Source: a bacterium (lineage in GTDB: Bacteria > Patescibacteriota > Saccharimonadia > Saccharimonadales > Saccharimonadaceae). Taken from it: a DNA stretch of 64,000 nucleotides. The DNA is taken from positions 1 to 64,000 of the forward strand of contig JAUMUF010000001.1 in assembly GCA_030530825.1 (NCBI GenBank). Direction: 5' to 3'. Below the pieces are notes generated by a model that worked only from the letters and a program-made list of their open reading frames with translations, was not told the DNA's origin and did not search any database. Both the position numbers and the translations under genes were made by a program. Positions 52,667 through 60,875 of this stretch are shown here, piece by piece (position 1 is the stretch's first letter; each line of letters begins with the position of its first letter).

Positions 52667-53227
52667 ATGTATAGTCCAACAGATTTGAAAAAGGGCGTGG
52701 TTTTCCAGATGGATGGCGCGCCTTACAAGGTGGTTGAGTATAACCAAAAAGTTGTCGGCCGCGGCGGAAGTATCGTCAGCCTTAAAGTTAAAAACTTGAT
52801 TACGGGTGCACTTTTACCAAAGACTTTTAAGGGCCAAGATAAGGTTGAACCTGCGGATGTTTCGCATAAAAAAGTTCAATATCTTTACAATGATGGCGAA
52901 TCTTTCTATTTTATGGATCCGGAAACATTCGAGCAGTTTGAACTTTCTAAAGATATTATTGATGAGGCGGCTGGATTTTTGAAAGAAGGTGAGGATTTGA
53001 ATCTTCAATTCTTTGATGGAAAGGTTATCAATATTGAACTTCCAAAGAATGTATGGCTCACCGTGACTTATACCGAGAATGTGGTTAAGGGTGACACCAC
53101 GTCGAGCGTTCTTAAAGATGCTGAACTCGAAACTGGTATCACTGTTAAGGTGCCTGCTTTTATTAAAGAAGGTGACGTGATCTCTGTCGATACTGCTACC
53201 GGTGAATACCGCGAGCGCCAAAAGTAG
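52667..53227 (+). CDS. efp: Translation elongation factor P
   Basis: EF-P relieves ribosome stalling at polyproline. The three-domain 186-aa layout is clear (FQMDGAPYKVVEYNQKV, FYFMDPETFEQFELSKD, VWLTVTYTENVVKGDTTSS, GITVKVPAFIKEGDVISVDT). The tip loop reads VGRGGS, so the residue normally modified (Lys) is Arg. Arg tips are rhamnosylated by EarP in some bacteria, but no EarP gene is in the window. AAAGGAG lies 7 nt before ATG. Useful here given the proline-rich proteins at 27424 and 41340. Confidence 0.97.
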   Translation: MYSPTDLKKGVVFQMDGAPYKVVEYNQKVVGRGGSIVSLKVKNLITGALLPKTFKGQDKVEPADVSHKKVQYLYNDGESFYFMDPETFEQFELSKDIIDEAAGFLKEGEDLNLQFFDGKVINIELPKNVWLTVTYTENVVKGDTTSSVLKDAELETGITVKVPAFIKEGDVISVDTATGEYRERQK

Positions 53228-53235
53228 TCTACAGT

Positions 53236-53259
53236 ATCGCCTCGAAAGGGGCGATTTTT
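53236..53259 (+). terminator. Terminator of efp
   Basis: ATCGCC pairs with GGGCGAT around TCGAAAG, followed by TTTTTG. Confidence 0.7.
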
Positions 53260-53296
53260 GTTGGACTTTTATTGTGCAAAATGTTATAATGTGCTT

Positions 53297-55018
53297 ATGG
53301 TTGAAGGCAAACTCTCGCGACGAGAAAAAGTTTTACGCTTTAAGAGAAAATTGAGAAGAAAACACCTTGTTTGGATCGTTCCAGTTGTTGGTGTTTTTAT
53401 TTTGGTGCTTGTTCAAATTTTTTATCCAGCCAATTTAGCCCGCCCATTGATTAAATTCAATGAACAAAACATCGGTTTTATTTCTCGAGCAGAAATTTCT
53501 GATAAGATACAAAAAGTTTCGCAAGATGCTAAATTTATTTTTGAGTTGGATGGTCAGAGTGAAGAAATCGATTTATATCAGATCGGTGGAAGGATTGATG
53601 AAGGTAGTGTTGTAAAAAATATTTTTGACTATAAATTTATAGATAGGCTCGTTCCGTTTTCGATAGTTCACTCTAAGAACATCGACCAACTCGCTCTTAA
53701 ATTTGATGAAAAAGAGTTGAACAAATTTATTGAACAATACTCCAATAAACATAAAATCGAAGTAAAAAATGCTTCAATTTCTATAGCAAGTAGCGGTGAT
53801 ATAGTTGCGTCTCAGGGTGTTGATGGAAGAGAGATTAAAAAACAAGAACTTAAAAAAGTGATTGCTTCACAGAATAAAAAACTTCGAACAAAAAATTTAC
53901 TCAATGTTCCATTTGAAAATAAAAAATCTACAGGCGGAGAAGATGTTTTATCTATTAAAAAAATAATAGAGAGTAAAATTTTGCGAGGACTTAGAGTTTC
54001 TTATAATCAAAATTATTATTTTATACAAAGGAATAAATTAGCGACTTTTATACTAATCTCCAATAATGATAACCAGATCAAATTGTCGGTTAATGAAGAA
54101 AATGCTAAAAATTATATAAATGAATTGAATAAAAATTTTGAAATACCCGCACAAGATACTACTGTGAATATTGTTGATGGTAGGGAAGTTTCTAGAGAGG
54201 GTGGCAAAGACGGTAAAAGAGTTTCTTATGTTAATTTTAAGGCTGATTTAGAAAAATTTCTTCAAAATCAAGATGCTGAAAACTACATCTTGCTTAATTC
54301 CGAAAACGTAAGTCCAAGCGAAAATAAGAAATTTTCATACACCAACACCCAAGAAGGTTTAAGGGCAAAAGTTAATGATATAGGCAAGAGATATGATGTT
54401 AGAATTGCCGTAAGACAGTTAAATGGTTCGGGTTGGAGTGCCGGCTATCGAGAGAATGAATCCACCCCGTCTGCATCAACGTATAAACTTTACGTTGCTC
54501 TTAAACTCTTTGATGAGATGAAAAGGTCTGGTGCTAATTGGGATAGCCAAATTTTAGGCACGAGTTATCGAGATTGCTTCAATCAAATGATCGTTATATC
54601 TACCAACGCTTGCGCTGAAGAGTGGATACGTCAATTTGGAAGGAGCAACATTAATAACTATATCTACAGTCTCGGAATCAGTAATCAGACTACATTTACC
54701 TCTTATGATGCCACAAGAACAACGGCAGGAGACTTGGTCCGGGTTGTCTCTGGCGTTTACGAAGGGAGGATGGCCAGTGGAGAATATCGTGATTTTTTGC
54801 TTCGGCATATGGCAAGGCAGATTCATAGAAAGGGCATCCCATCTGGAGCGGTTGGTCGTGTTTATGATAAGGTTGGTTTCTTGTGGGATTATGTTCATGA
54901 TACTGGCGTAATTGAGCATCCACGCGGAACTTATGCTTTAGCCGTGATGACAAAAGGCTCTAATTACGCAACAATTGCGCAAATAACGCGTGAATTAGAA
55001 GAATTCATGTATCCGTGA
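53297..55018 (+). CDS. Membrane-anchored beta-lactamase-fold serine hydrolase (573 aa)
   Basis: A basic cytoplasmic tail and one membrane helix (about 25-45) precede a long extracytoplasmic region (about 46-370) and a class-A beta-lactamase/PBP-like domain (about 375-573): SASTYKLYVALKLF carries the S-x-x-K nucleophile pair, STNAC matches the S-x-N motif, and DKVGF sits where K-T/S-G is expected. It may trim or cross-link peptidoglycan or resist beta-lactams. TATAAT (53285-53290) lies 6 nt before ATG 53297, so upstream in-frame starts are rejected. Confidence 0.8.
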   Translation: MVEGKLSRREKVLRFKRKLRRKHLVWIVPVVGVFILVLVQIFYPANLARPLIKFNEQNIGFISRAEISDKIQKVSQDAKFIFELDGQSEEIDLYQIGGRIDEGSVVKNIFDYKFIDRLVPFSIVHSKNIDQLALKFDEKELNKFIEQYSNKHKIEVKNASISIASSGDIVASQGVDGREIKKQELKKVIASQNKKLRTKNLLNVPFENKKSTGGEDVLSIKKIIESKILRGLRVSYNQNYYFIQRNKLATFILISNNDNQIKLSVNEENAKNYINELNKNFEIPAQDTTVNIVDGREVSREGGKDGKRVSYVNFKADLEKFLQNQDAENYILLNSENVSPSENKKFSYTNTQEGLRAKVNDIGKRYDVRIAVRQLNGSGWSAGYRENESTPSASTYKLYVALKLFDEMKRSGANWDSQILGTSYRDCFNQMIVISTNACAEEWIRQFGRSNINNYIYSLGISNQTTFTSYDATRTTAGDLVRVVSGVYEGRMASGEYRDFLLRHMARQIHRKGIPSGAVGRVYDKVGFLWDYVHDTGVIEHPRGTYALAVMTKGSNYATIAQITRELEEFMYP

Positions 55019-55031
55019 TATAATATTATTT

Positions 55032-55754
55032 ATGAAAATTCGCTTAGATAATATGTTGGTTGAGAAAAACTTGGTTGAGACTAGATCTCAGGCGGAGAAT
55101 TATATTAGACTCGGGAAAGTTGCAGTTAATGGCAAGACGCAGAATAAGCCGGGGTTTTTTGTATCTCCAGAAGTAGAATTAAAGATAGAACAAGAGAATA
55201 GGTATGTTTCTCGAGCGGGGATGAAGTTGGAGAGTGTTTCGAAAATCTTGAAGTTGAATTTTAGGGGTAAAATTGTTTTGGATGTAGGCTCTTCTACTGG
55301 AGGATTCACAGATTTTGCGCTTCAAAATGGAGCAGAAAAAGTCATTGCTGTTGATGTTGGAACTGATCAAATGCATCCAAAATTGCGCTTGAATAAAAAA
55401 GTTGAACTTCACGAAAAAACAGATATAAGAAATTTCTTCACTGAACAAAAAATTGATACAGTATTAATAGACGTGAGTTTCATATCGCTTAAAGAGATTC
55501 TTCCAAGTGTGCTAAAAATTGCGCCAAAGTCACAAATTGTTGCGATGGTTAAACCGCAATTCGAAGCAGGGAAAAATGGCACAATTAATGGTATTGTTAA
55601 AAATAACGCCTTTCGGAGAAAGATTCTGCAAGACTTTGAATTTTGGTGTCGAACAAATAATTTGTTCATAATTGCCAAACGCGACAGTGAGATTAAAGGT
55701 GCTAAAGGTAATACGGAAAAATTCTATTTACTAAAAAATAAAAATTTGCTATAA
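55032..55754 (+). CDS. tlyA: TlyA-family rRNA 2'-O-methyltransferase
   Basis: TlyA methylates 16S and 23S rRNA riboses and affects capreomycin sensitivity in mycobacteria. An S4 domain (MKIRLDNMLVEKNLVETRSQ, about 1-60) precedes a Rossmann domain with YVSRAGMKLE, VLDVGSSTGGFTDFAL (SAM-binding), VIAVDVGTDQMH and MVKPQFEAGK. The 240-aa length is slightly short. The TATAAT at 55019-55024 sits directly after the stop of the previous gene, 7 nt before ATG. Confidence 0.92.
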   Translation: MKIRLDNMLVEKNLVETRSQAENYIRLGKVAVNGKTQNKPGFFVSPEVELKIEQENRYVSRAGMKLESVSKILKLNFRGKIVLDVGSSTGGFTDFALQNGAEKVIAVDVGTDQMHPKLRLNKKVELHEKTDIRNFFTEQKIDTVLIDVSFISLKEILPSVLKIAPKSQIVAMVKPQFEAGKNGTINGIVKNNAFRRKILQDFEFWCRTNNLFIIAKRDSEIKGAKGNTEKFYLLKNKNLL

Positions 55755-55793
55755 TACAGTTGTATATCAAATAGTAATTTAAAAAGGAGTTTT

Positions 55794-56711
55794 ATGATAT
55801 CATTAATAATGATGATCATTACGATTATTGGAACATCTTTCTTATTCTCGTTTTTGGATCAAGTGCTAAATACAAGTGTAAAAGGATTTTCTATTTTTAT
55901 TATTGTTCCTATTGGGGCTATGCTTTTTGGATTCTTGGCAGTTTCGGGTATGGCTATTGGTAGAAGAATATCTAAGGCTAGAATAAGGAAATTTTATATA
56001 TTAACTGCTATGATTGCTGGATTCTTAGCTTTCTTTGTATCTATGGGGGTTGATTATTGGAAGTTTCGTCAAGAGACGCAAAGTAAATTCTATGCACAGA
56101 TTAAAGAAAATGTTGGTGAATTGAGTGAAGAAGATAAGAATAATGCAGAAAAATTATTTAATGAAAAAATTAATTTTTCGACATATTTTAAAGATATTTA
56201 TGAGAATACAACAGTCAGTATATCGTCTCGCAGAGGCAGGAAATCCACGGAGATTAATGATCCTATAATGAGTATATTCTCTTTCTGGTCTACAGTCATA
56301 GGTTCTGCTATAGGTGGAATGATCTTAGCTAAAGTTGATATTGGAGAGAGAACAAAAAATGCCAAAACTAAACGATATCAAGATCTTAAATTTAAGAAAA
56401 ACTTTGATTTTAGTGAATTTCAGAATGCTAAATCCATAATTGAAGGCAAAGATCCTGTAGGTCAGTTTATCGAGTATGTATCTTCTAGAAATTCAGAAGA
56501 ATCTAAGAATGAAAATAAGTCTCATATTGTTTTAAGAGTTCTTTCTGATAGGATTGAGGGGATTGGTGAGATAGTTGTTGAGAAGGTTGAGGTTATTTCA
56601 TCGAACGATTCAAAAACTAATCGCGAAAAATTATCAGTAGATGTTTCTAGCGAAGGTATCTCAAAAATAGTACAGTCTTTGAAGGATATCGGGTTAAAAG
56701 AAAAATTTTAA
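55794..56711 (+). CDS. Hypothetical multi-pass membrane protein (305 aa)
   Basis: Three N-terminal membrane helices (about 3-22, 28-50 and 62-84) and one more near 160-180 flank an extracytoplasmic or cytoplasmic helical loop (QTQSKFYAQIKENVGELSEED). The C-terminal 120 residues are soluble. No family is recognised. AAGGAG lies 7 nt before ATG. Confidence 0.6.
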   Translation: MISLIMMIITIIGTSFLFSFLDQVLNTSVKGFSIFIIVPIGAMLFGFLAVSGMAIGRRISKARIRKFYILTAMIAGFLAFFVSMGVDYWKFRQETQSKFYAQIKENVGELSEEDKNNAEKLFNEKINFSTYFKDIYENTTVSISSRRGRKSTEINDPIMSIFSFWSTVIGSAIGGMILAKVDIGERTKNAKTKRYQDLKFKKNFDFSEFQNAKSIIEGKDPVGQFIEYVSSRNSEESKNENKSHIVLRVLSDRIEGIGEIVVEKVEVISSNDSKTNREKLSVDVSSEGISKIVQSLKDIGLKEKF

Positions 56712-56716
56712 TATGT

Positions 56717-56748
56717 AAAAACCACCTAATTTTAGGTGGTTTTTAATG
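56717..56748. terminator. Bidirectional terminator between the 55794 gene and ychF
   Basis: AAAACCACCTA pairs with TAGGTGGTTTT, with T/A runs on both sides. Confidence 0.8.
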
Positions 56749-56758
56749 TATAAAAATT

Positions 56759-57838
56759 TTATACATTAAAGCGGAACTCTGCAACATCGTCTGGCGACAT
56801 TACATAGTCTTTGCCTTCTGTGCGGATTTTGCCTGCTGCCTTTGCTGCTTGCTCGCTGCCGAATTCTACTAAGTCATTGTAGTTAATGATCTGGGCAGCA
56901 ATAAAGCCTCTCTCGAAGTCTGTATGAATGACTCCCGCGGCCTGTGGTGCCGTCCAGCCTTTTTTGATTGTCCAAGCGTGAACCTCTTTTGGTCCTGCCG
57001 TCATATAACTCTGTAGTCCTAGAGTGTTGTATGCCGCATGAATCATCTGATCGAGGCCAGTTTCTTTAACTCCGTAACTTTCAAGAAGTTCTTGGGCATC
57101 AGACTGATCCAATCTTTTAATCTCTTCCTCTAGTTTGGCGCACACAAAAATTGATTTAGACGGCAAAACCATTTGTGAGAGTTCTGCTTTTTTCTCTTCG
57201 TTAGAGAGAGTGTCTTCATCAACATTGAAGGCGTAAATTACCGGCTTTGCAGTAAGAAGATGCAGATCTGCGATTGCCTCGAGATCGAGGTCTTCGATTT
57301 CAAAAAGAGGTTTGCCCGATTGAAGTTGAGTAAATAATTTGTTCAAATACTCAAGACTGTCGCGGACTTTGGGGTTGGCTTTGGCTTCTTTTTGAAGTCG
57401 TGGGAGTCGGTTTTCTATGGTCTGTATGTCTGCTAGTATTAACTCTGTATTGATAATCTCGATGTCGTTTTTTGGGTTAACGGCGCCACCGTCGTGACGC
57501 AATATTTCTGAGTTTTCAAAAGCACGGACAATATGCACTATCGCATCACACTGGCGAATATTAGCCAAGAATTTATTTCCTAAGCCTTCTCCTTTCGAAG
57601 CGCCAGCTACAAGTCCTGCGATATCTACAAAGGTCACAGTTGCTGGGATTATTTTTTGCGAACTATAAATTTCTGCCAATTTATTAAGCCTAGGATCTGG
57701 CACTGGCACAATTCCGGTGTTTGGCTCGATGGTGGCAAAAGGGTAATTAGCCGCCAAAATATCAGCGTTGGTCAAAGCATTGAACAGGGTGGACTTACCT
57801 ACATTGGGTAGTCCGACAATTCCGATAGATAAACTCAT
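56759..57838 (-). CDS. ychF: YchF/Obg-family ATPase
   Basis: A conserved P-loop protein that hydrolyses ATP rather than GTP and associates with ribosomes. Seen: [15 protein letters not shown] (Walker A), [17 protein letters not shown] (switch II), YAFNVDED in the NKxD position (the non-guanine form), then a helical coiled coil and a C-terminal TGS-like domain ending in [26 protein letters not shown] lies 5 nt before ATG. Confidence 0.96.
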   Translation of the reverse strand: MSLSIGIVGLPNVGKSTLFNALTNADILAANYPFATIEPNTGIVPVPDPRLNKLAEIYSSQKIIPATVTFVDIAGLVAGASKGEGLGNKFLANIRQCDAIVHIVRAFENSEILRHDGGAVNPKNDIEIINTELILADIQTIENRLPRLQKEAKANPKVRDSLEYLNKLFTQLQSGKPLFEIEDLDLEAIADLHLLTAKPVIYAFNVDEDTLSNEEKKAELSQMVLPSKSIFVCAKLEEEIKRLDQSDAQELLESYGVKETGLDQMIHAAYNTLGLQSYMTAGPKEVHAWTIKKGWTAPQAAGVIHTDFERGFIAAQIINYNDLVEFGSEQAAKAAGKIRTEGKDYVMSPDDVAEFRFNV

Positions 57839-57931
57839 ATTTCTCCTTTATAAATTCTTTTAATATTTTAACATATTTTTTCAAAAATAAAACACTTGAA
57901 AAATACATCACGTTTATGTTAAAATAGTGCT

Positions 57932-58975
57932 ATGATTAGTATTAAAGGTGTGGGCGATTTCTTTTCGTTGGATATCGGCACTAATTCAGTTCGTGCGGTC
58001 CAACTTTCTCAATCCAAAGATGGGACTTGGGGGCTTGTTGGTCTTGGCTATGTGAATGTTGAGCCACAACTTATCTTGAGCGAATCGGAAGAAAGCCGTA
58101 AAAAACTCGGTTCAATTATTTCTACAATGATTGGACAAAGTGATATTAAAACTAAAAATGTGGCGATTGGGCTATCTTCGCAAAAGACATTCACTACTAT
58201 TGTTGACATGCCTAATCAGGACCCTAAAGAATTGGAGAGAACTGTCAAATATCAGATTGATCAGTTTATTCCAATGTCTGTTGATGATGCTAAATTCGAC
58301 TGGGCAATCTTGGGGCAATCGCCTAAAGATGAAAGTCTTCAGGAGGTATTAATTGCCTCAACTGCTAAAAGTTATAGCGAAGAGCGACTTGAATTTATTG
58401 AAAATCTTGGTTTCAACGTTATTGCGGCTGAGCCAGACTCTTTGTCTATGTCACGCGCTTTGGCTCTACCTGACGCCGTTCCTCAGTTGATTGTTGATTT
58501 TGGAGAAAATTCGACCGATATTTCTATTGTTGCTGGAGGAAACCCACGCCTCGTCCGTACAATTCCGGTTGGACTTCATGCGCTTGTTAAATCTGCTACG
58601 CAAAACCTTAATATTAAAGAAGATCAGGCTGAGCAGTTTATTTTGAAATTTGGCCTCGCTAAAGATAAGCTTGAAGGTCAGGTATTTCGTGCGATTGAGA
58701 CTACTTTAGAAAACTTTGCTCAAGAAATCACTAAATCTGCTAAATTCTTTTCAAACAAATATCCAGGATCTCAGATTGGTGTGATTGTTCTGTCCGGATT
58801 TGCTGGTTCGATACCTCAATTTGGTGAATATATTGCTTCTAAAGTTGGCGTCCAGACCGTCTCTGGCAATCCGTTCCAGAATGTAAAGATACCTGCTAAA
58901 TTCAATCAATTAGTTCAAGACCATGGCAGTGAATTTGCTGTTGCAATGGGTCTTGCTAAAAGGAGCGTGAAATAA
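57932..58975 (+). CDS. pilM: PilM, type IV pilus inner-membrane platform (actin-like)
   Basis: PilM is an actin-fold ATPase that links the pilus motor to PilN on the cytoplasmic side. Seen: FSLDIGTNSVRAVQL, the middle TTIVDMPNQDPKELERTVKYQ, QLIVDFGENSTDISIV and VLSGFAGSIPQFGEYI. The 347-aa length is typical. TAAAAT lies 6 nt before ATG (leaderless). The stop overlaps the pilN start (TAATG). It heads an operon that continues past the window. Confidence 0.95.
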   Translation: MISIKGVGDFFSLDIGTNSVRAVQLSQSKDGTWGLVGLGYVNVEPQLILSESEESRKKLGSIISTMIGQSDIKTKNVAIGLSSQKTFTTIVDMPNQDPKELERTVKYQIDQFIPMSVDDAKFDWAILGQSPKDESLQEVLIASTAKSYSEERLEFIENLGFNVIAAEPDSLSMSRALALPDAVPQLIVDFGENSTDISIVAGGNPRLVRTIPVGLHALVKSATQNLNIKEDQAEQFILKFGLAKDKLEGQVFRAIETTLENFAQEITKSAKFFSNKYPGSQIGVIVLSGFAGSIPQFGEYIASKVGVQTVSGNPFQNVKIPAKFNQLVQDHGSEFAVAMGLAKRSVK

Positions 58976-59760
58976 TGATACAGATAAATTTGATTCCAGA
59001 TGTAAAAAGAGAATTATTACGCGCGCAAGCTTGGCGTAGCTTTATTGTTTTTGTTTCTCTAGCTATTAGCGCTGGGGCTGTCGGTCTTGTTGTTTTAGTT
59101 CTTGGAATAATGGGCGGTCAGTCTTTGATCATTATGAATAATGATAATTCTATAAAAACTGAATTTCAAAAAATTCAGAATATCGAAGACGTCGACAAAA
59201 CAACTACTCTTCAGAACCAATTAAGCGAAATAGAAGCTTTACGCAAAGCCTCTCCTAATGTTTCGAGAATACTTAATCAAATAATCGTTGCGATCTCTCC
59301 TTCTGGTGAAGGGAATGAGGTTGAGTTTTCATCTGTCAACTATGATCCAGAAACTCGATTGATGTCTGTCGAAGGCCAGACTCTTAATGGCGCTAAGGCT
59401 GTTGAAGCTCTCCAAAAAACTATCAGAGGAACAGTAATTCTATACAATAATAAAGCTGAAGAAAAAACTTGTTCAGAGGCGGATGCTGAAAATCCTGAAA
59501 CAGGATGCTATAAAGAAAGTTTGATAGCAGATGGAACTGACGCAGACCTAATTGAGCTTTCTTCCGGAGAAAATGACGAGGGTAAGACGGTTGCTCGGTA
59601 TAAGATCACCATGACGCTCAACCCTAAAGTTTTGCGATTCTCGACAAAAAACTTAGGAATCAAATCGCCATCGAACGGTGATGTAACCGACTCAAGGACG
59701 CAGATTCCTGATAATATTTTTAAAGCCAAAGATGAAGAGGGGGCAAAAAATGGACAGTAA
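58975..59760 (+). CDS. pilN: PilN-like type IV pilus protein
   Basis: Starts with IQINLIPDVKRELLRAQAW, a typical PilN N-terminus that binds PilM, then one membrane helix (about 20-45) and a periplasm-like domain (about 46-261) with a ferredoxin-like beta-alpha pattern and two Cys (about 164 and 173). Translation is coupled to pilM by a 1-base overlap and to pilO by an 11-base overlap. Confidence 0.88.
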   Translation: MIQINLIPDVKRELLRAQAWRSFIVFVSLAISAGAVGLVVLVLGIMGGQSLIIMNNDNSIKTEFQKIQNIEDVDKTTTLQNQLSEIEALRKASPNVSRILNQIIVAISPSGEGNEVEFSSVNYDPETRLMSVEGQTLNGAKAVEALQKTIRGTVILYNNKAEEKTCSEADAENPETGCYKESLIADGTDADLIELSSGENDEGKTVARYKITMTLNPKVLRFSTKNLGIKSPSNGDVTDSRTQIPDNIFKAKDEEGAKNGQ

Positions 59761-60601
59761 TCAAGTAGCAGTCTCCAAATATTCTGCTATCGCAAAAGCT
59801 AAGCAGACCGTTTTTATTGCGGTTGCTGTCGCGGCTTTTATTGCGGCGGTAGCTGGGGTTTCTATATATTTCATCATGCAGAACGTAATTTTTAACGGTA
59901 AAGTTATATCTGAACAGGGCAAGAGTATTGATGGTATTAAAAATAGCTATAATAATATCACTAAGAAAGATGGTGTTGAAGAGAAGGCTCGTTCTCTAAA
60001 AGCAAAAATGGAATCAAACACGGATATGCTCAATCTTATTGCTGGTAAAGAGGGTAGTGTTTTGCGCCTAATCATAGATTCTTTGCCATCGGAGCCAAAT
60101 CCTGCGGCTGTTCAATCTGGTATCGAAAAGCATATATTTGAGGGTGTTGATGTTAAAGTTGAGAATATCAAAGTTGATCCAGTTGTGGCGAGTACCGAGC
60201 CTCAGGCGGAACCCACACCTCTAACAGATGCCCAAAAGCGAGAACTTGAGAATGATCCTAATAAGGAGGATAAAGTTTCGCAAAGAGTTAAGCCTATCAA
60301 TTTTTCTTTCACGGTTTCCGTAAAGAAAAATAAAGAGAAGAATGAAAAGGGCGAAGAGGTTGAAAAAAGTAACCTCGACAAGCTCACGGAAATCCTGCAA
60401 CGTATGGAGCGATCTATTAAGGCTTTTCGAGTTAACTCTTACAAGATGGAATATGGAAAGGAAAGCTCAACCTTGTCTGTGAGCGGTCAAACTTATTATT
60501 TGCCTGCATACGATCTTAAATTGAATAAAAAGACTATTAAATCTGATGACGGTAAGCCTGCTAAAAACAATCAAAATTCAACTACGGGAGTAAAAAAATA
60601 A
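59750..60601 (+). CDS. pilO: PilO-like type IV pilus protein
   Basis: ATG 59750 (MDSNQVAVSKYSAIAKAKQ) is preferred over ATG 59732 because AGAGGGGG lies 6-13 nt upstream. One membrane helix (about 20-44) is followed by a coiled coil and a C-terminal domain with a long charged insert (PLTDAQKRELENDPNKEDKV). PilO forms heterodimers with PilN in the alignment subcomplex. Sequence conservation is low, so the call relies on order and topology. Confidence 0.8.
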   Translation: MDSNQVAVSKYSAIAKAKQTVFIAVAVAAFIAAVAGVSIYFIMQNVIFNGKVISEQGKSIDGIKNSYNNITKKDGVEEKARSLKAKMESNTDMLNLIAGKEGSVLRLIIDSLPSEPNPAAVQSGIEKHIFEGVDVKVENIKVDPVVASTEPQAEPTPLTDAQKRELENDPNKEDKVSQRVKPINFSFTVSVKKNKEKNEKGEEVEKSNLDKLTEILQRMERSIKAFRVNSYKMEYGKESSTLSVSGQTYYLPAYDLKLNKKTIKSDDGKPAKNNQNSTTGVKK

Positions 60602-60852
60602 TGAAAAGTAGTGAGATAGCAACAATTATCCTTATTGTATTTATTAGTGGAGTGGCTTCATTCTTTTTGGTGAACACTCTTTGGGGTAATCCATCTGAAA
60701 AAACCAAAGATATACAGGTGATGGAAGAGATTTCTGATAATTTTGCAGAGCCGAGCTCGGAAATCTTTAATAAAAACTCAATCAATCCTACTGTCCAGGT
60801 TGTTATTGGCGAAGGCGAAGGTAAAATAACCTACGGTAACGAGAAAAAATAG
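60601..60852 (+). CDS. Small membrane protein in the pilus operon (83 aa)
   Basis: Starts inside the pilO stop (TAATG). One membrane helix (about 7-27) and an acidic tail. It occupies the position of pilP but is too short and lacks a lipobox, so it is not called PilP. Probably a pilus accessory factor; no family is recognised. Confidence 0.65.
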   Translation: MKSSEIATIILIVFISGVASFFLVNTLWGNPSEKTKDIQVMEEISDNFAEPSSEIFNKNSINPTVQVVIGEGEGKITYGNEKK

Positions 60853-60875
60853 AATAAATTAATCTAAAGAGTATT

